Positions 15,711 through 24,511 are shown, counted from the stretch's first letter. The stretch is 64,000 bases of DNA from Streptomyces sp. NBC_00083 (GCF_026343295.1 NZ_JAPELY010000001.1:682001-746000), one strand, 5' to 3'. Translations and numbers: made by a program. The notes: a model not told the origin generated them from the sequence alone.

Positions 15711-16931
15711 ATGCAGACCCCGACTCCCGCCCCGATCCAGGGCGATCCGGCCGGCCCCGGTGGCGGCGCCGAGCCGCCGTCCCGCGTCCCGGCCGCCGAC
15801 CCCGCCGTCGTCGCGCCCTCCGCCCCGGACGGCGGGCGCAGGGTCGCGGTCATCCGCAACGAGCACACCGCGGAGATCCCGGTCCACCTGCTGTTCCGCG
15901 ACGACACCGGGCCCGGCCCGGTGGTGCGCGCGGCCGATCCGCCGGCCCCGCGTCCCGTCGCCCGGCCGCCCAAGCAGGCCGGCGCGCGGACCCCGGTCGC
16001 CGTGCCGGTGAGGCCGGCCACGCCGGTCGACCCGCGGATCTCGGAACGGCCGGGACCCGCCGTGCCGGGCGGCACTGCGGTGGCCGTCGGGATCCTCGCG
16101 CTCGCCGGCTGCGGCGCGGTGGCCTGGTGGGCCGGGGTCCTGCCGCGCGCCGTCACCTCCCTGCTGCGGCTGCCCGCGCTCCCGTACCACGGGGTGCGGC
16201 CCGAACAGTGGGGGCTGCTCGGGGTCGGGGTGGCCCTGGTGGTCCTCGCGTTCGGCGGGCTCGGCCGGGGACACGTCGGCCACGCCTGGGTCCTCTCGCT
16301 CTTCGGCGACTACCGGGGGAGCGTGCGGCGCACCGGCCTGGTGTGGACGAGCCCGCTGCTGCTGCGGCGCCGGGTCGACCTGCGGCTGCGGCACTGGCGC
16401 AGCGAGCCGATGGGCGCGGTCGACGCGCGCGGCACCGCGCTCCGGGTGGTGGTGCTCGTGGTGTGGCGGGTCAAGGACACCGCGCGGGCCACCCTCGCCG
16501 TCGCCGACCACGAGACGTATCTGCGCGAGCAGGTGGAGGCGGCGACGGCGCGTGTGCTCTCGCAGCTCCCGGCCGACGCCTTCCACGACGACGCGCCCAC
16601 GCTCAGGAACGCGGAGGCCGTCGGTGACGCGTTGACGCGACTGCTGAAGGCGGAGGCGGAGCCGGTCGGCATCGAGCTGTACTCGGCGCAGCCGACCCGC
16701 ATCGAGTACGCGCCCGAGGTGGCCGCGGCGATGCGCCGCCGTCGGGTCGCGGCGATCGACGCCCAGCACCGCGACGCGGTGCTGACCTCGGTGGTGGACG
16801 CGGTGGACGACACCGTGCACCGGCTGACCTCGCGGGGCCTGGTGGAGCTCGACGCGTACGAGCGCAAGGCGCTGGTGAAGGACCTGACGGTGGCCTTCTA
16901 CACGGGGCGGGGGTCGGGGGAGGGCGGCTGA
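15711..16931 (+). CDS. SPFH/Band-7-like membrane protein
   Basis: This 406-residue protein opens with a Pro/Ala-rich cytoplasmic-type tail of about 115 residues. Two hydrophobic helices follow (GTAVAVGILALAGCGAVAWWAG and LLGVGVALVVLAFGGLG), then a Band-7 domain (YRGSVRRTGLVWTSPLL...LRHWRSEPMGAVDARGTALRVVVLVVWRV) and a helical tail. Such proteins form membrane scaffolds, often with proteases or wall enzymes. It overlaps or abuts the wall hydrolase gene, suggesting a joint role at the envelope. ATG 15711 follows GGAGGG by 11 bases; ATG 15690 and 15693 are in-frame alternatives overlapping the preceding stop. Confidence 0.78.
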   Translation: MQTPTPAPIQGDPAGPGGGAEPPSRVPAADPAVVAPSAPDGGRRVAVIRNEHTAEIPVHLLFRDDTGPGPVVRAADPPAPRPVARPPKQAGARTPVAVPVRPATPVDPRISERPGPAVPGGTAVAVGILALAGCGAVAWWAGVLPRAVTSLLRLPALPYHGVRPEQWGLLGVGVALVVLAFGGLGRGHVGHAWVLSLFGDYRGSVRRTGLVWTSPLLLRRRVDLRLRHWRSEPMGAVDARGTALRVVVLVVWRVKDTARATLAVADHETYLREQVEAATARVLSQLPADAFHDDAPTLRNAEAVGDALTRLLKAEAEPVGIELYSAQPTRIEYAPEVAAAMRRRRVAAIDAQHRDAVLTSVVDAVDDTVHRLTSRGLVELDAYERKALVKDLTVAFYTGRGSGEGG

Positions 16932-16952
16932 GGGGGCCCGAGCTCCTCCCGA

Positions 16953-17016
16953 TTGGCCTGGACCAACACCTGGACACGCTCAACTCCCTTCCATAGGCTG
17001 GTAGTTGGTCTAGACC
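16953..17016. promoter_or_regulatory. Two dre-like DasR sites before the LPMO gene
   Basis: GGTCTAGACC at 17007-17016 (in GTTGGTCTAGACCGGA) matches the DasR operator core exactly. A second, weaker palindrome, TTGGCCTGGACCAA, lies at 16953-16966. Both precede a chitin-active LPMO, a typical DasR target class, so GlcNAc-dependent repression is likely. DasR itself is not in the window. Confidence 0.75.
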
Positions 17017-17086
17017 GGAACATGACATACCGCACGCGTGCAGCTCCACCCCAAGGAACTCCCCCACGGTCTCCAGGAGTGTCAGC

Positions 17087-17686
17087 ATGCGAAAGAAGCA
17101 ACGGCTCGGTGCCGTCGTGGTGGGGCTCGCCGTCGCCGGCGCGTCCCTGCTCGCGACCGGCAGCGCGAGCAGCCACGGCTACACCGACCAGCCGATCAGC
17201 AGGCAGAAGCTCTGCGCCAACGGCACGGTCAAGAACTGCGGCGACATCCAGTGGGAGCCGCAGTCCGTCGAGGGCCCCAAGGGCTTCCCGGCGGCAGGCC
17301 CGGCGGACGGCACCATCTGCGCCGGCGGCAACAGCAGGTTCGCCGAACTGGACGACCCGCGCGGCGGCACCGGCTGGCCCACCACCCAGCTGACGGGTGG
17401 TCAGACCTACACCTTCCGCTGGCAGTTCACCGCGCGCCATGCCACGACGGACTTCCGCTACTACCTCACCAAGCAGGGCTGGAACCCGGCGCAGAAGCTG
17501 ACCCGCGCCGCGCTCGACACCCAGCCGTTCCTCACCGTGCCCTACGGCGGGAAGCAGCCGCCGGCCACGGTGTCCCACCAGGGCACCATCCCCACCGGCC
17601 GGACCGGACGCCAGATGATCGTCGCCGTGTGGACGATCGCGGACACCGGCAACGCCTTCTACGCCTGCTCGGACGTTCAGTTCTGA
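17087..17686 (+). CDS. AA10 lytic polysaccharide monooxygenase, chitin-binding protein
   Basis: This 199-residue secreted copper enzyme should attack crystalline chitin oxidatively and make it accessible to chitinases. The signal peptide ends at SASS, leaving His30 as the mature N-terminus. With H118 in RWQFTARHATTDFRYY it gives the histidine brace. DTGNAFYACSDVQF at the end supplies the axial aromatic. It is a single AA10 domain without extra modules. Exact and near-exact dre sites lie 70-130 bp upstream. I recall a homologue (a Chb protein) in the same region of S. coelicolor. ATG 17087 is unambiguous. Confidence 0.92.
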   Translation: MRKKQRLGAVVVGLAVAGASLLATGSASSHGYTDQPISRQKLCANGTVKNCGDIQWEPQSVEGPKGFPAAGPADGTICAGGNSRFAELDDPRGGTGWPTTQLTGGQTYTFRWQFTARHATTDFRYYLTKQGWNPAQKLTRAALDTQPFLTVPYGGKQPPATVSHQGTIPTGRTGRQMIVAVWTIADTGNAFYACSDVQF

Positions 17687-17712
17687 CGCTCCATCAACTA
17701 CGGTGCGGCGCC

Positions 17713-19389
17713 ATGACGAAGAGGGCGTCCAACGGATCCACGGCGCACCGGACCGGTGCGGACCGGGCCGCGCCGACCGTCGCCGCGTACGTGCGGCGGC
17801 AGTGGGGCGACGCGCGGACCGCGCTGCGCTGCGGCGACCTGGAGCTCACCCACCACCAGGTCGCCGCGGGCGCCGCCGCCCGCGCGGCGCTCCTCGCCGA
17901 GCTGCTGCCCCGGGGTGCCGAGCCGCACCTCGGGGTGCTGCTCGACAACACCCCCGAATTCCCGCTCTGGCTCAGCGCGGCGGCCCTCGCCGGGGCAGCC
18001 GTGGCGGGCATCAACCCGACCCGGCGCGGCCCCGAACTGGCCCGCGACATCCTGCACACCGCATGCGGCGTCCTGATCACGGGCCGCGCCCACCTCCCCC
18101 TGCTCGACGGGCTCGACCTGCCGGGCGTACGCGTCCTGGTGACCGGCACGGAGGCGTACGAGCAGCTCCTCGCCCCGTACGAGGGCGCGGTGCCGGGCGA
18201 ATCGACGGTGGGGCCGGTCGGGCCGCGCAGCCGGCTCCTGCTGTACTTCACCTCCGGCTCGACCGGCGCCCCCAAGGCCGCGATCTGCACCCAGGGCCGG
18301 CTCGCCGCGGCGGGCGAGTCGCTCGCCGCCCACTTCGCGCTCGGCCGCGACGACGTGCACTACATCTGCATGCCGATGTTCCACGGCAACGCGGTGATCG
18401 CCAACTGGGCCCCGGCGCTGACAAGCGGCGCGACCGTGGCGCTCCGCGACCGCTTCTCGGCGTCGGGGTTCCTGGACGACGTACGGGCGTACGGCGTCAC
18501 GTACTTCACCTACGTGGGCCGGGCGATCCAGTACCTGCTGGCCACCCCCGAGCGGCCGGACGACCGCGAGCACGCGCTGCGGACCGGGTTCGGCACGGAG
18601 GCGGGGGCGGCCGACGCGGACCGGTTCGCCGAGCGGTTCGGCGTGCGGCTCGTCGAGGGGTACGGATCCTCCGAGGGCGGCGCGGCGATCCAGCGCACCC
18701 CGGGCACGCCGCCGGGCGCGATCGGCAGGGCCGCGCCGGGCGGCGACCTCGCGGTGGTCGACCCGGAGACCGGCCGCGTCTGCGCACCGGCGCGGTTCGA
18801 CGGGGCCGGCCGGCTCCTCAACGGGGCCGAGGCGATAGGGGAGTTGGTGAACCGGGCGCCGAACCCCTTCGAGGGGTACTGGCGCAATCCGCAGGCGGAG
18901 GCGGAGCGGCGCAGGGGCGGCTGGTACTGGACCGGTGACCTGTTCTTCCGCGACGCGGACGGCTTCCTCTACTTCGCGGCGCGCACCGACGACCGGCTGC
19001 GGGTGGACAGCGAGAACCTGGCGGCGGCGATGATCGAGAACATCCTCGCGCGGTGGGAGCCGGTGCGGGGCGTGGCGGTCTACGCGGTGCCCGACCCGGT
19101 GACGGGCGACCAGGTGATGGCGGCGCTCGCCCTGCCGGACCCGGCCGCCTTCGACCCCGCCGCCTTCACCGCGTTCCTCGCCTCCCAGCCCGACCTGGGT
19201 ACGAAGATGGCGCCGCGGTTCGTGCGGGTGATGGCGGGGTTGCCGGTGACGGCGACGAACAAGGTGGCGCGGGCGGGGCTGCGGCGGGAGGGGTTCTGGT
19301 CGGGCGGCCCCGTGTGGTGGCGCCCCCCGGGCACCACCACGTACCACCCCCTTCCCCCGGCCATGTGCGTGCCGCCCGGCACCGAGTAG
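17713..19389 (+). CDS. Acyl-CoA synthetase (AMP-binding, FadD17-like)
   Basis: This 558-residue adenylate-forming enzyme carries the P-loop YFTSGSTGAPKA, the adenine motif EGYGSSEG, the hinge aspartate region YWTGDLFFRDADGFLYFAARTDDRLRV and a C-terminal lysine in VTATNKVARAGL. Order and length fit the FATP/FadD17-type long-chain acyl-CoA ligases. It would activate a carboxylic acid with ATP and CoA at the membrane face. No lipid or polyketide partner lies nearby. ATG 17713 is 27 bp after the LPMO stop, so read-through is possible, but the functions look unrelated. Confidence 0.85.
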   Translation: MTKRASNGSTAHRTGADRAAPTVAAYVRRQWGDARTALRCGDLELTHHQVAAGAAARAALLAELLPRGAEPHLGVLLDNTPEFPLWLSAAALAGAAVAGINPTRRGPELARDILHTACGVLITGRAHLPLLDGLDLPGVRVLVTGTEAYEQLLAPYEGAVPGESTVGPVGPRSRLLLYFTSGSTGAPKAAICTQGRLAAAGESLAAHFALGRDDVHYICMPMFHGNAVIANWAPALTSGATVALRDRFSASGFLDDVRAYGVTYFTYVGRAIQYLLATPERPDDREHALRTGFGTEAGAADADRFAERFGVRLVEGYGSSEGGAAIQRTPGTPPGAIGRAAPGGDLAVVDPETGRVCAPARFDGAGRLLNGAEAIGELVNRAPNPFEGYWRNPQAEAERRRGGWYWTGDLFFRDADGFLYFAARTDDRLRVDSENLAAAMIENILARWEPVRGVAVYAVPDPVTGDQVMAALALPDPAAFDPAAFTAFLASQPDLGTKMAPRFVRVMAGLPVTATNKVARAGLRREGFWSGGPVWWRPPGTTTYHPLPPAMCVPPGTE

Positions 19390-19390
19390 T

Positions 19391-19831
19391 CAGGGGCGCG
19401 GCCCACGGACGCCAGCCGGGTGCCCTGGGGCTCCGCCCCAGACCCCGTTCGGGCCTGAAGGGCCCTCGTCCTCAATCGCCGGACGGGCTGGGTATGCGCA
19501 TGCCGGGCGGGATCGAGCAGCCAAGGGGCGCGGGGAACTGCGCGACCAGCCACGCACGGTCCGCACACGAAGGCGGGGTTGCCTGGGGCTCCGTCCCAGA
19601 CCCCGAACGCGCCGGAACGGCCCTCGTCCTCAATCGCCGGACGGGCTGAGGTTGCCTCGACCGGGCACCCTGCCAAGGCCGGCCCCGCCAGGGGCGCGGG
19701 GAACTGCGCGGGACGCGGGCACGGTCCGCAGACGTAGGCCGGGTCGCTGGGGCTCCGCCCCGGCTACTCGGGTGGGTGAATTGTCGGCCAGCGTCCCCCC
19801 GCACCCCACCCACCAATGGCTGGATGGGCCC
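19391..19831 (+). repeat. P/Q dispersed repeats filling a 442-bp gap
   Basis: The gap between the acyl-CoA ligase and the esterase holds P units at 19424-19490 and 19582-19648, a truncated P hairpin at about 19748-19764, and Q units near 19531 and 19693. P is the CTGGGGCTCCGCCCCAG hairpin followed by CTCGTCCTCAATCGCCGG. The last 60 bp belong to the esterase leader. No protein-like frame is seen. Confidence 0.8.
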
Positions 19832-20746
19832 GTGAACCCCCGCCTCCTTCTCCACACCCTCGCCGCCGCCCTGCTCACCCTCGCCCTCCCTGCCACCGCC
19901 ACCGCCACCGCAGCGGAACGCCCCCACTTCCACGAGTACGTCGCCCTCGGCGACTCCTGGTCCGCCGACGTCACCGTGCTCGGCATCGATTCCACCTACG
20001 CCCCCAGCGGCTGCGCCCAGAGCAGCTGGAACTACCCCAAGCAGGTCGCCGCCCGGCTGCACGTCGAGACGTTCCGGGACGCCACGTGCGGCGGCGCCAC
20101 CACCGCCGAGATGACCGCGCCGCAGAACGTCGGGCGCGTACCGCTGCTCGCACAGGGCGTGAACCCGGCCCAGTTCGACCGGCTCACCCCCACCACCGAC
20201 CTCGTCACCGTCGGGATCGGCGGCAACGACATCGGGCTCGCCACCGCCGTCATGGGCTGCGTCAACCCGCTGCCCGCACCCCTCGGCACCCCGTGCCGCG
20301 ACCGGTTCGCGCGCGCCGACGGCACGGACGTCATGTCCCGGCGGATCGCCGACACCAGGTCCCGGATCGCCGGAGTCCTGGCCGGCATCAGGCACCGCTC
20401 GCCCCACGCCACCGTCCTGGTCGTCGACTACCTCGCCGGTGTCGCCGCCGACCACGGCTGCTACCCCCTGGTGCCGATCCTCGATGAGGACATGACCTGG
20501 TTCGGCGCGCGGCTGCGGGAGTTGAACGGCATGCTCGCCTCCACCGCCGCCGAGAACGGGGCGTCCTTCGTCGACACCTACGACGGGAGCCGGGGTCACG
20601 ACGTCTGCGCGCCGGCCGGTACCCGCTGGGTGGAGGGCCTGGTGCCGCTGAGCACCGACCCGCCCGGACTCGCCGTGCCGTTCCACCCCAACCGCCTCGG
20701 CGCCGACCACCAGGCCTCAACTGTGCTCTCCGTACTGGGCAGTTGA
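19832..20746 (+). CDS. Secreted SGNH-hydrolase esterase/lipase
   Basis: This 304-residue exported hydrolase has a signal peptide at about residues 1-27. The catalytic set is present: Ser in ALGDSWSAD (block I), Gly and Asn in VGIGGNDIG (block III) and the His of FHPNRLGADHQ (block V). Several Cys pairs, as in Streptomyces SGNH lipases, should form disulfides outside the cell. It would hydrolyse esters of lipids or polysaccharides. GTG 19832 is the first start giving a good signal peptide. A strong bidirectional hairpin closes the gene. Confidence 0.87.
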   Translation: MNPRLLLHTLAAALLTLALPATATATAAERPHFHEYVALGDSWSADVTVLGIDSTYAPSGCAQSSWNYPKQVAARLHVETFRDATCGGATTAEMTAPQNVGRVPLLAQGVNPAQFDRLTPTTDLVTVGIGGNDIGLATAVMGCVNPLPAPLGTPCRDRFARADGTDVMSRRIADTRSRIAGVLAGIRHRSPHATVLVVDYLAGVAADHGCYPLVPILDEDMTWFGARLRELNGMLASTAAENGASFVDTYDGSRGHDVCAPAGTRWVEGLVPLSTDPPGLAVPFHPNRLGADHQASTVLSVLGS

Positions 20747-20758
20747 GCGGTCCTCCAT

Positions 20759-20801
20759 GCCGAAGGGGCCGGCCATCGTCATGATGGCCGGCCCCTTCGG
20801 C
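20759..20801. terminator. Strong bidirectional terminator
   Basis: A 19-bp perfect stem (GCCGAAGGGGCCGGCCATC and its complement) surrounds a five-base loop. It lies between the convergent esterase and MFS genes. Confidence 0.88.
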
Positions 20802-20830
20802 TGCACCCCCCTCGGCGCCGTACGCGTCGC

Positions 20831-22414
20831 TCACACCGCGGGTTGTGTGACCCGGCCCGGCGCCGCCTCCCGAACCCCGGCTTCCTCGACTCCGGCGTCC
20901 TGAGCCTGCGCCCCCGCCGCTCCCACGCCCCGCAGCAGCGCCGCCGCCAGTACCGCCGCGGCCACCAGGACCACCGTGCCGCCGAGCGCCGCGTACTGCA
21001 TGCCGTGCACGAACGCCTCCCTGGCCAGGACCGCCAGGCCGTGGTCGGCGCCCGCGACCGCCGTGCCGAGGGTCTGCCGGGCGGCGGCCGGCGCGGTGGC
21101 CGGCATGTCGGCGCGGTAGACCGCCGTGCCGATCGAGCCGAGCACCGCCATGCCGAGCGCCCCGCCGAACTCCTGCCCCGTCTCCAGGAGCGAGGCCGCC
21201 GAGCCGGCCTTCTCGACGGGCGCCGAGGCCAGCGCCATGTCGGAGACCAGCGCCATCACCGTCACGATGCCGCATCCGATGACCGCCGCCCCGGCGAGGA
21301 CCATCGCCAGGGAGTCCGTGCCGGACAGGGCGAGCAGGGCGTATCCGGCGGCAGCCACGGCGAAGCCCGTGGCGATGACGTACGCCCGGTTCACCTTGCG
21401 GGCCACGGCGGAGGCGGTGGGGGCGGCGATGCCGACGGCGAGCGAGGGGGCGACGCTCCACAGCGCGGCCCGCATCGTGCTCATGCCGAGCACCGACTGG
21501 AGGTACTGCGTGGTGAAGTAGGCCGAGCCCATCATCGCGAACGCCGCGATGGTGTTGAGCGAGATCGCCGCACCGAACCGGCGTCCGGGACGGAACAGTT
21601 CCCGGCTGATCAGCGCGGAGCGCCGGGTGCGCTGACGCTGGACGAAGACCGTGCCGACGACCAGGCCCACCGCGATCCAGACCACGTACGACCAGGCGAA
21701 GCCGTCCGCCGCGAACTCCTTGAGCCCGTACACCACCGGCAGCACCGATCCCATCGACAGCGGCACGCTCAGCATGTCGAACTTCCCCGGCGCCGGGTCC
21801 TTGAACTCCGGGACCAGCACCGGCGTCAGGACCAGGAGCAGCACCATCGCGGGCACGTTGATCAGGAAGACCGAGCCCCACCACAGATGCTCCAGCATGA
21901 CGCCGCTGAGCACCGAGCCGAGCGCGATCCCGCCGGCCATGGCCCCGGACCAGATGCCGACCGCCTGACCGCGCTGCTTGTCGTCGTGGAACATGTTGCG
22001 GACCAGGCCCATGGTCGAGGGCATGAGGGTGGCCCCGCCGATGCCGAGGAGCGCGCGGGCCGCGATGAGCATCTCGGCGCTGGTGGCGTACGCGGCGGTG
22101 ACCGAGGCGACGCCGAAGGCCGCCGCACCGAACAGCAGCAGCTTGCGCCGCCCGATCCGGTCGCCGAGCGAGCCCATCGTGATCAGCAGCCCGGCGAGCG
22201 CGAAGGCGTACACATCGATGATCCACAGCTGCTGCGTGGCGGTGGGGTGGAGCTCGCTGCTGATCGAGGGGAGCGCGAAGTAGAGGACGGAGACGTCCAT
22301 CGAGACGAGGAGGAGAGGCAGCAGGAGGACCGTGAAGGCGGTCCACTCCTTGCGCCCGGCGCGGCGGGAGACGCCGCCGGTGGTGCTCGCTGTGGTGCTC
22401 GTCGTGTTCGTCAT
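20831..22414 (-). CDS. MFS drug exporter, DHA2 family (14 TM)
   Basis: This 527-residue membrane protein of the DHA2 (EmrB/SmvA-like) family couples proton entry to efflux of toxic or antibiotic compounds. Motif A appears as GSLGDRIGRRK after helix 2, and motif C-like glycines lie in GAMAGGIALGSVLSG. The N-terminal repeat begins SMDVSVLYFALPSISSEL, a DHA2 hallmark. ATG 22414 was used. Seventeen bases upstream is a 37-bp inverted repeat of the TetR-operator kind, yet no TetR gene is beside it. It is convergent with the esterase and shares its terminator. Confidence 0.87.
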   Translation of the reverse strand: MTNTTSTTASTTGGVSRRAGRKEWTAFTVLLLPLLLVSMDVSVLYFALPSISSELHPTATQQLWIIDVYAFALAGLLITMGSLGDRIGRRKLLLFGAAAFGVASVTAAYATSAEMLIAARALLGIGGATLMPSTMGLVRNMFHDDKQRGQAVGIWSGAMAGGIALGSVLSGVMLEHLWWGSVFLINVPAMVLLLVLTPVLVPEFKDPAPGKFDMLSVPLSMGSVLPVVYGLKEFAADGFAWSYVVWIAVGLVVGTVFVQRQRTRRSALISRELFRPGRRFGAAISLNTIAAFAMMGSAYFTTQYLQSVLGMSTMRAALWSVAPSLAVGIAAPTASAVARKVNRAYVIATGFAVAAAGYALLALSGTDSLAMVLAGAAVIGCGIVTVMALVSDMALASAPVEKAGSAASLLETGQEFGGALGMAVLGSIGTAVYRADMPATAPAAARQTLGTAVAGADHGLAVLAREAFVHGMQYAALGGTVVLVAAAVLAAALLRGVGAAGAQAQDAGVEEAGVREAAPGRVTQPAV

Positions 22415-22430
22415 GGCAGTAATGTACGAG

Positions 22431-22467
22431 CGTCTTAAACGCTTGTCTAGTACTTACGTTTAAGACG
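22431..22467. promoter_or_regulatory. Inverted repeat before the MFS exporter, TetR-type operator
   Basis: The perfect 11-bp arms CGTCTTAAACG and CGTTTAAGACG are separated by 15 AT-richer bases and overlap the expected promoter. The AT-rich core contrasts with the GC-rich surroundings. A TetR-like regulator is expected, but none is encoded nearby. Confidence 0.7.
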
Positions 22468-22572
22468 TACGTATGGATCTGTGGGCGTGGCTCGGCGCCT
22501 CGTGGGTGACGGGTGTGTGGAGCGCCCCGCTCCGGGCGGGTTCCGGCCCGGCGGGCCCTGGGCCGGAACACG

Positions 22573-22604
22573 AAGAAGCCCCCCGCTTGCGCGAGGGGCT
22601 TCTT
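22573..22604. terminator. Terminator of tRNA-Lys copy 2
   Basis: AAGAAGCCCC and GGGGCTTCTT form the stem. It is eight bases beyond the tRNA 3' end (minus strand) and nearly identical to the hairpin at 35510. Confidence 0.85.
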
Positions 22605-22611
22605 CTGTCTG

Positions 22612-22685
22612 TGCGCCGCCAGGGACTCGAACCCCGGACCCGCTGATTAAGAGTCAGCTGCTCTAACCAACTGAGCTAGCGGCGC
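22612..22685 (-). tRNA. tRNA-Lys(CTT), copy 2
   Basis: It has the same 74-base mature sequence as the copy at 14058: acceptor GCGCCGC/GCGGCGC and anticodon loop CTCTTAA. A TAGTAT -10-like element lies about 20 bp upstream, and GTCAGCA directly precedes the gene, as in the other copies. Confidence 0.95.
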
Positions 22686-22758
22686 GTGCTGACAGAGAAA
22701 ATACTACCTGGTCCCGTGGGGTGCTGATGACCACCCCGGGGCGGGGTGCGCGGGGTGC

Positions 22759-23517
22759 TCAGATGGCCAGGGAGAGCACCACCGGGGCGGCCCCGCGGTT
22801 GAGGGTGTCGGCCGCGGCGCGCAGCCGGTGGGCGTGCTCGATCGGCATCGACAGGGCCAGGCAGCCCACGGCCGAGCCCGCGGTGAGCGGCACCGCCGCG
22901 CAGACCGTGCCGACCGCGTACTCCTGGAGGTCGAGCACCGGCACGGTGGCCGGCTGGCTGTCGAGCTTGGAGAACAGGACCTTCTCGCTGGTGATCGTGC
23001 GCGAGGTGAGCCGGGCGATCTTGTGGCGCGAGAGGTGGTCGCGGCGGCCGTTCTGGTCGAGCTGGGTCAGCAGGCACTTGCCGACCGCGCTCGCGTGCGC
23101 CGCCGACTTGAAGTCGACCCACTCGTTGACCTTCGGGGCGCGCGGCCCGTCCGCGTACTGGGTGATCTTGACCTCGCCGTCGATGTAGCGGCTGATGTAG
23201 ACCGCCGCGCCCACCGTGTCGCGGAGCGACATGAGGGTGTTCTGGAGCTTGGTCTCCAGCGCCTGCTGGCGAGCGGCGCCCGAGCCGAGCAGGACCATCG
23301 AGTCGCCGATCACATAGGCCCCGTCGGCCACCTGCTCCACATAGCCCTCGCGCCGCAGCATGAGCAGCATGGAGGCCAGATGGGCGGTGGGCAGACCCGT
23401 CTCGCGCGCGACCTGGACATCGGTGACGCCCCCGCCGTGCCTGGAGATCGCCTCCAGGACCCGCAGGACGTAGTGCACCGAGTGGAACGGCGCGGTCGGC
23501 TCCGGCTTCAGCGCCAC
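22759..23517 (-). CDS. IclR-family transcriptional regulator
   Basis: This 252-residue protein has an N-terminal winged helix (VTDVQVARETGLPTAHLASMLLML, about 31-54). An effector domain follows with the ISRYIDGEVKITQYADG, SAAHASAVGKCLL and EYAVGTVCAAVPL motifs of IclR proteins. These bind small carboxylates or similar inducers. GTG 23517 is preceded by GGGGGA. It lies downstream of, and in line with, the ehu operon, so that operon is its probable target, though this is inference. A perfect palindrome at 23652 lies between them. Confidence 0.83.
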   Translation of the reverse strand: MALKPEPTAPFHSVHYVLRVLEAISRHGGGVTDVQVARETGLPTAHLASMLLMLRREGYVEQVADGAYVIGDSMVLLGSGAARQQALETKLQNTLMSLRDTVGAAVYISRYIDGEVKITQYADGPRAPKVNEWVDFKSAAHASAVGKCLLTQLDQNGRRDHLSRHKIARLTSRTITSEKVLFSKLDSQPATVPVLDLQEYAVGTVCAAVPLTAGSAVGCLALSMPIEHAHRLRAAADTLNRGAAPVVLSLAI

Positions 23518-23651
23518 GGTTTCCCCCTAGCAGGTCGAGCTGCGAAGGTGGCAGGTCTGCACCTCCACGATAGCCGCCAAGACCCGTCTGCGGTGGGGGT
23601 GTTGACAACATTGGTGGCGCGCTCCAGGGCCCTGTCCTGGGACGCGCCACC

Positions 23652-23665
23652 CTGGCATATGCCAG
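23652..23665. promoter_or_regulatory. Perfect palindrome CTGGCATATGCCAG before the IclR gene
   Basis: This exact 14-bp dyad lies 135 bp upstream of the IclR start in a 211-bp gap. A core copy, GGCATATGCC, recurs at 36437-36446. It could be an IclR operator; the evidence is symmetry and place only. Confidence 0.45.
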
Positions 23666-23728
23666 AGTCAAGGTCCGTCACCGCGCGGGCGACCGGAACC
23701 TCAGGTCAGCGCCGTGCACACCGCGTGG

Positions 23729-24511
23729 TCACGCGATCGCTCCGAGAAACTCCCGCGTGCGCTCGTGCTCGGGTGCGCCGAAGATCTGCTCCGGCGGACC
23801 CGACTCGATGACCTTGCCGGCGTCGAACATCATCACCTCGTCGGAGATGTCCCGCGCGAAGCTCATCTCATGGGTGACACAGAGCATGGTGATGTCCGTG
23901 GTGCGGGCGATGTCGCGCAGCAGGTCGAGCACCCCGGCCACCAGCTCCGGGTCGAGAGCGGAGGTCACCTCGTCCAGGAGCAGCACCTCGGGACGCATCG
24001 CGAGGGCACGCGCGATCGCGACCCGCTGCTGCTGCCCGCCGGAGAGCTGCGAGGGCTTCGCGTCGCGCTTCTCGTCGAGGCCCACCAGGTCGAGCAGTTC
24101 GCGCGCCCGCTGCTCGGCCTCGTCGCAGGAGAGCCCGAGCACCCGCACCGGCGCCTCGGTGATGTTGCGCAGCACGCTCATGTTGGGGAACAGGTTGAAC
24201 TGCTGGAAGACCATCCCGATCTTCTTGCGGGCCTCTCTGCGTTCCTTCTCGTCCGCCGGGAACAAGCGGTTCCCGTTGACCTGGATGGTGCCGGAGTCCG
24301 GGGTCTCCAGCGTCATGAGCAGCCGCAGGATCGTGGTCTTGCCGGAGCCCGACGGGCCGATCAGGGTGACGTGTTTGCCCTTGCGGGCGGTGAAGCACAG
24401 GTCGTCGAGGACGGTGTTGTCACCGAAGCTCTTGGTGACGTTCTCGAAGCGGATCAGTTCGGTGCCGCTCTGCTTCTTCACGGGCATCTCGATCTGGGTG
24501 TCAGCGGACAA
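23729..24511 (-). CDS. ehuA: Ectoine/hydroxyectoine-type ABC importer ATPase
   Basis: This 260-residue polar-amino-acid-type ATPase has Walker A GPSGSGKTT, Q-loop VFQQFNLFP, signature LSGGQQQR, Walker B LLLDEVTSALD and H-loop VTHEM. Among such ATPases, its placement behind EhuB-, C- and D-like proteins points to the Ehu subfamily, which imports ectoine and hydroxyectoine as carbon or nitrogen source or osmoprotectant. The frame starts at TTG 24511, inside the EhuD gene end; ATG 24487 is an in-frame alternative. It is the last gene of the operon. Confidence 0.78.
   Translation of the reverse strand: MSADTQIEMPVKKQSGTELIRFENVTKSFGDNTVLDDLCFTARKGKHVTLIGPSGSGKTTILRLLMTLETPDSGTIQVNGNRLFPADEKERREARKKIGMVFQQFNLFPNMSVLRNITEAPVRVLGLSCDEAEQRARELLDLVGLDEKRDAKPSQLSGGQQQRVAIARALAMRPEVLLLDEVTSALDPELVAGVLDLLRDIARTTDITMLCVTHEMSFARDISDEVMMFDAGKVIESGPPEQIFGAPEHERTREFLGAIA

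Noticed and set aside
17713..19389. Biosynthetic-cluster AMP ligase
   Set aside because: There is no PKS, NRPS, carrier protein or tailoring gene nearby; FadD17-type lipid metabolism is simpler.
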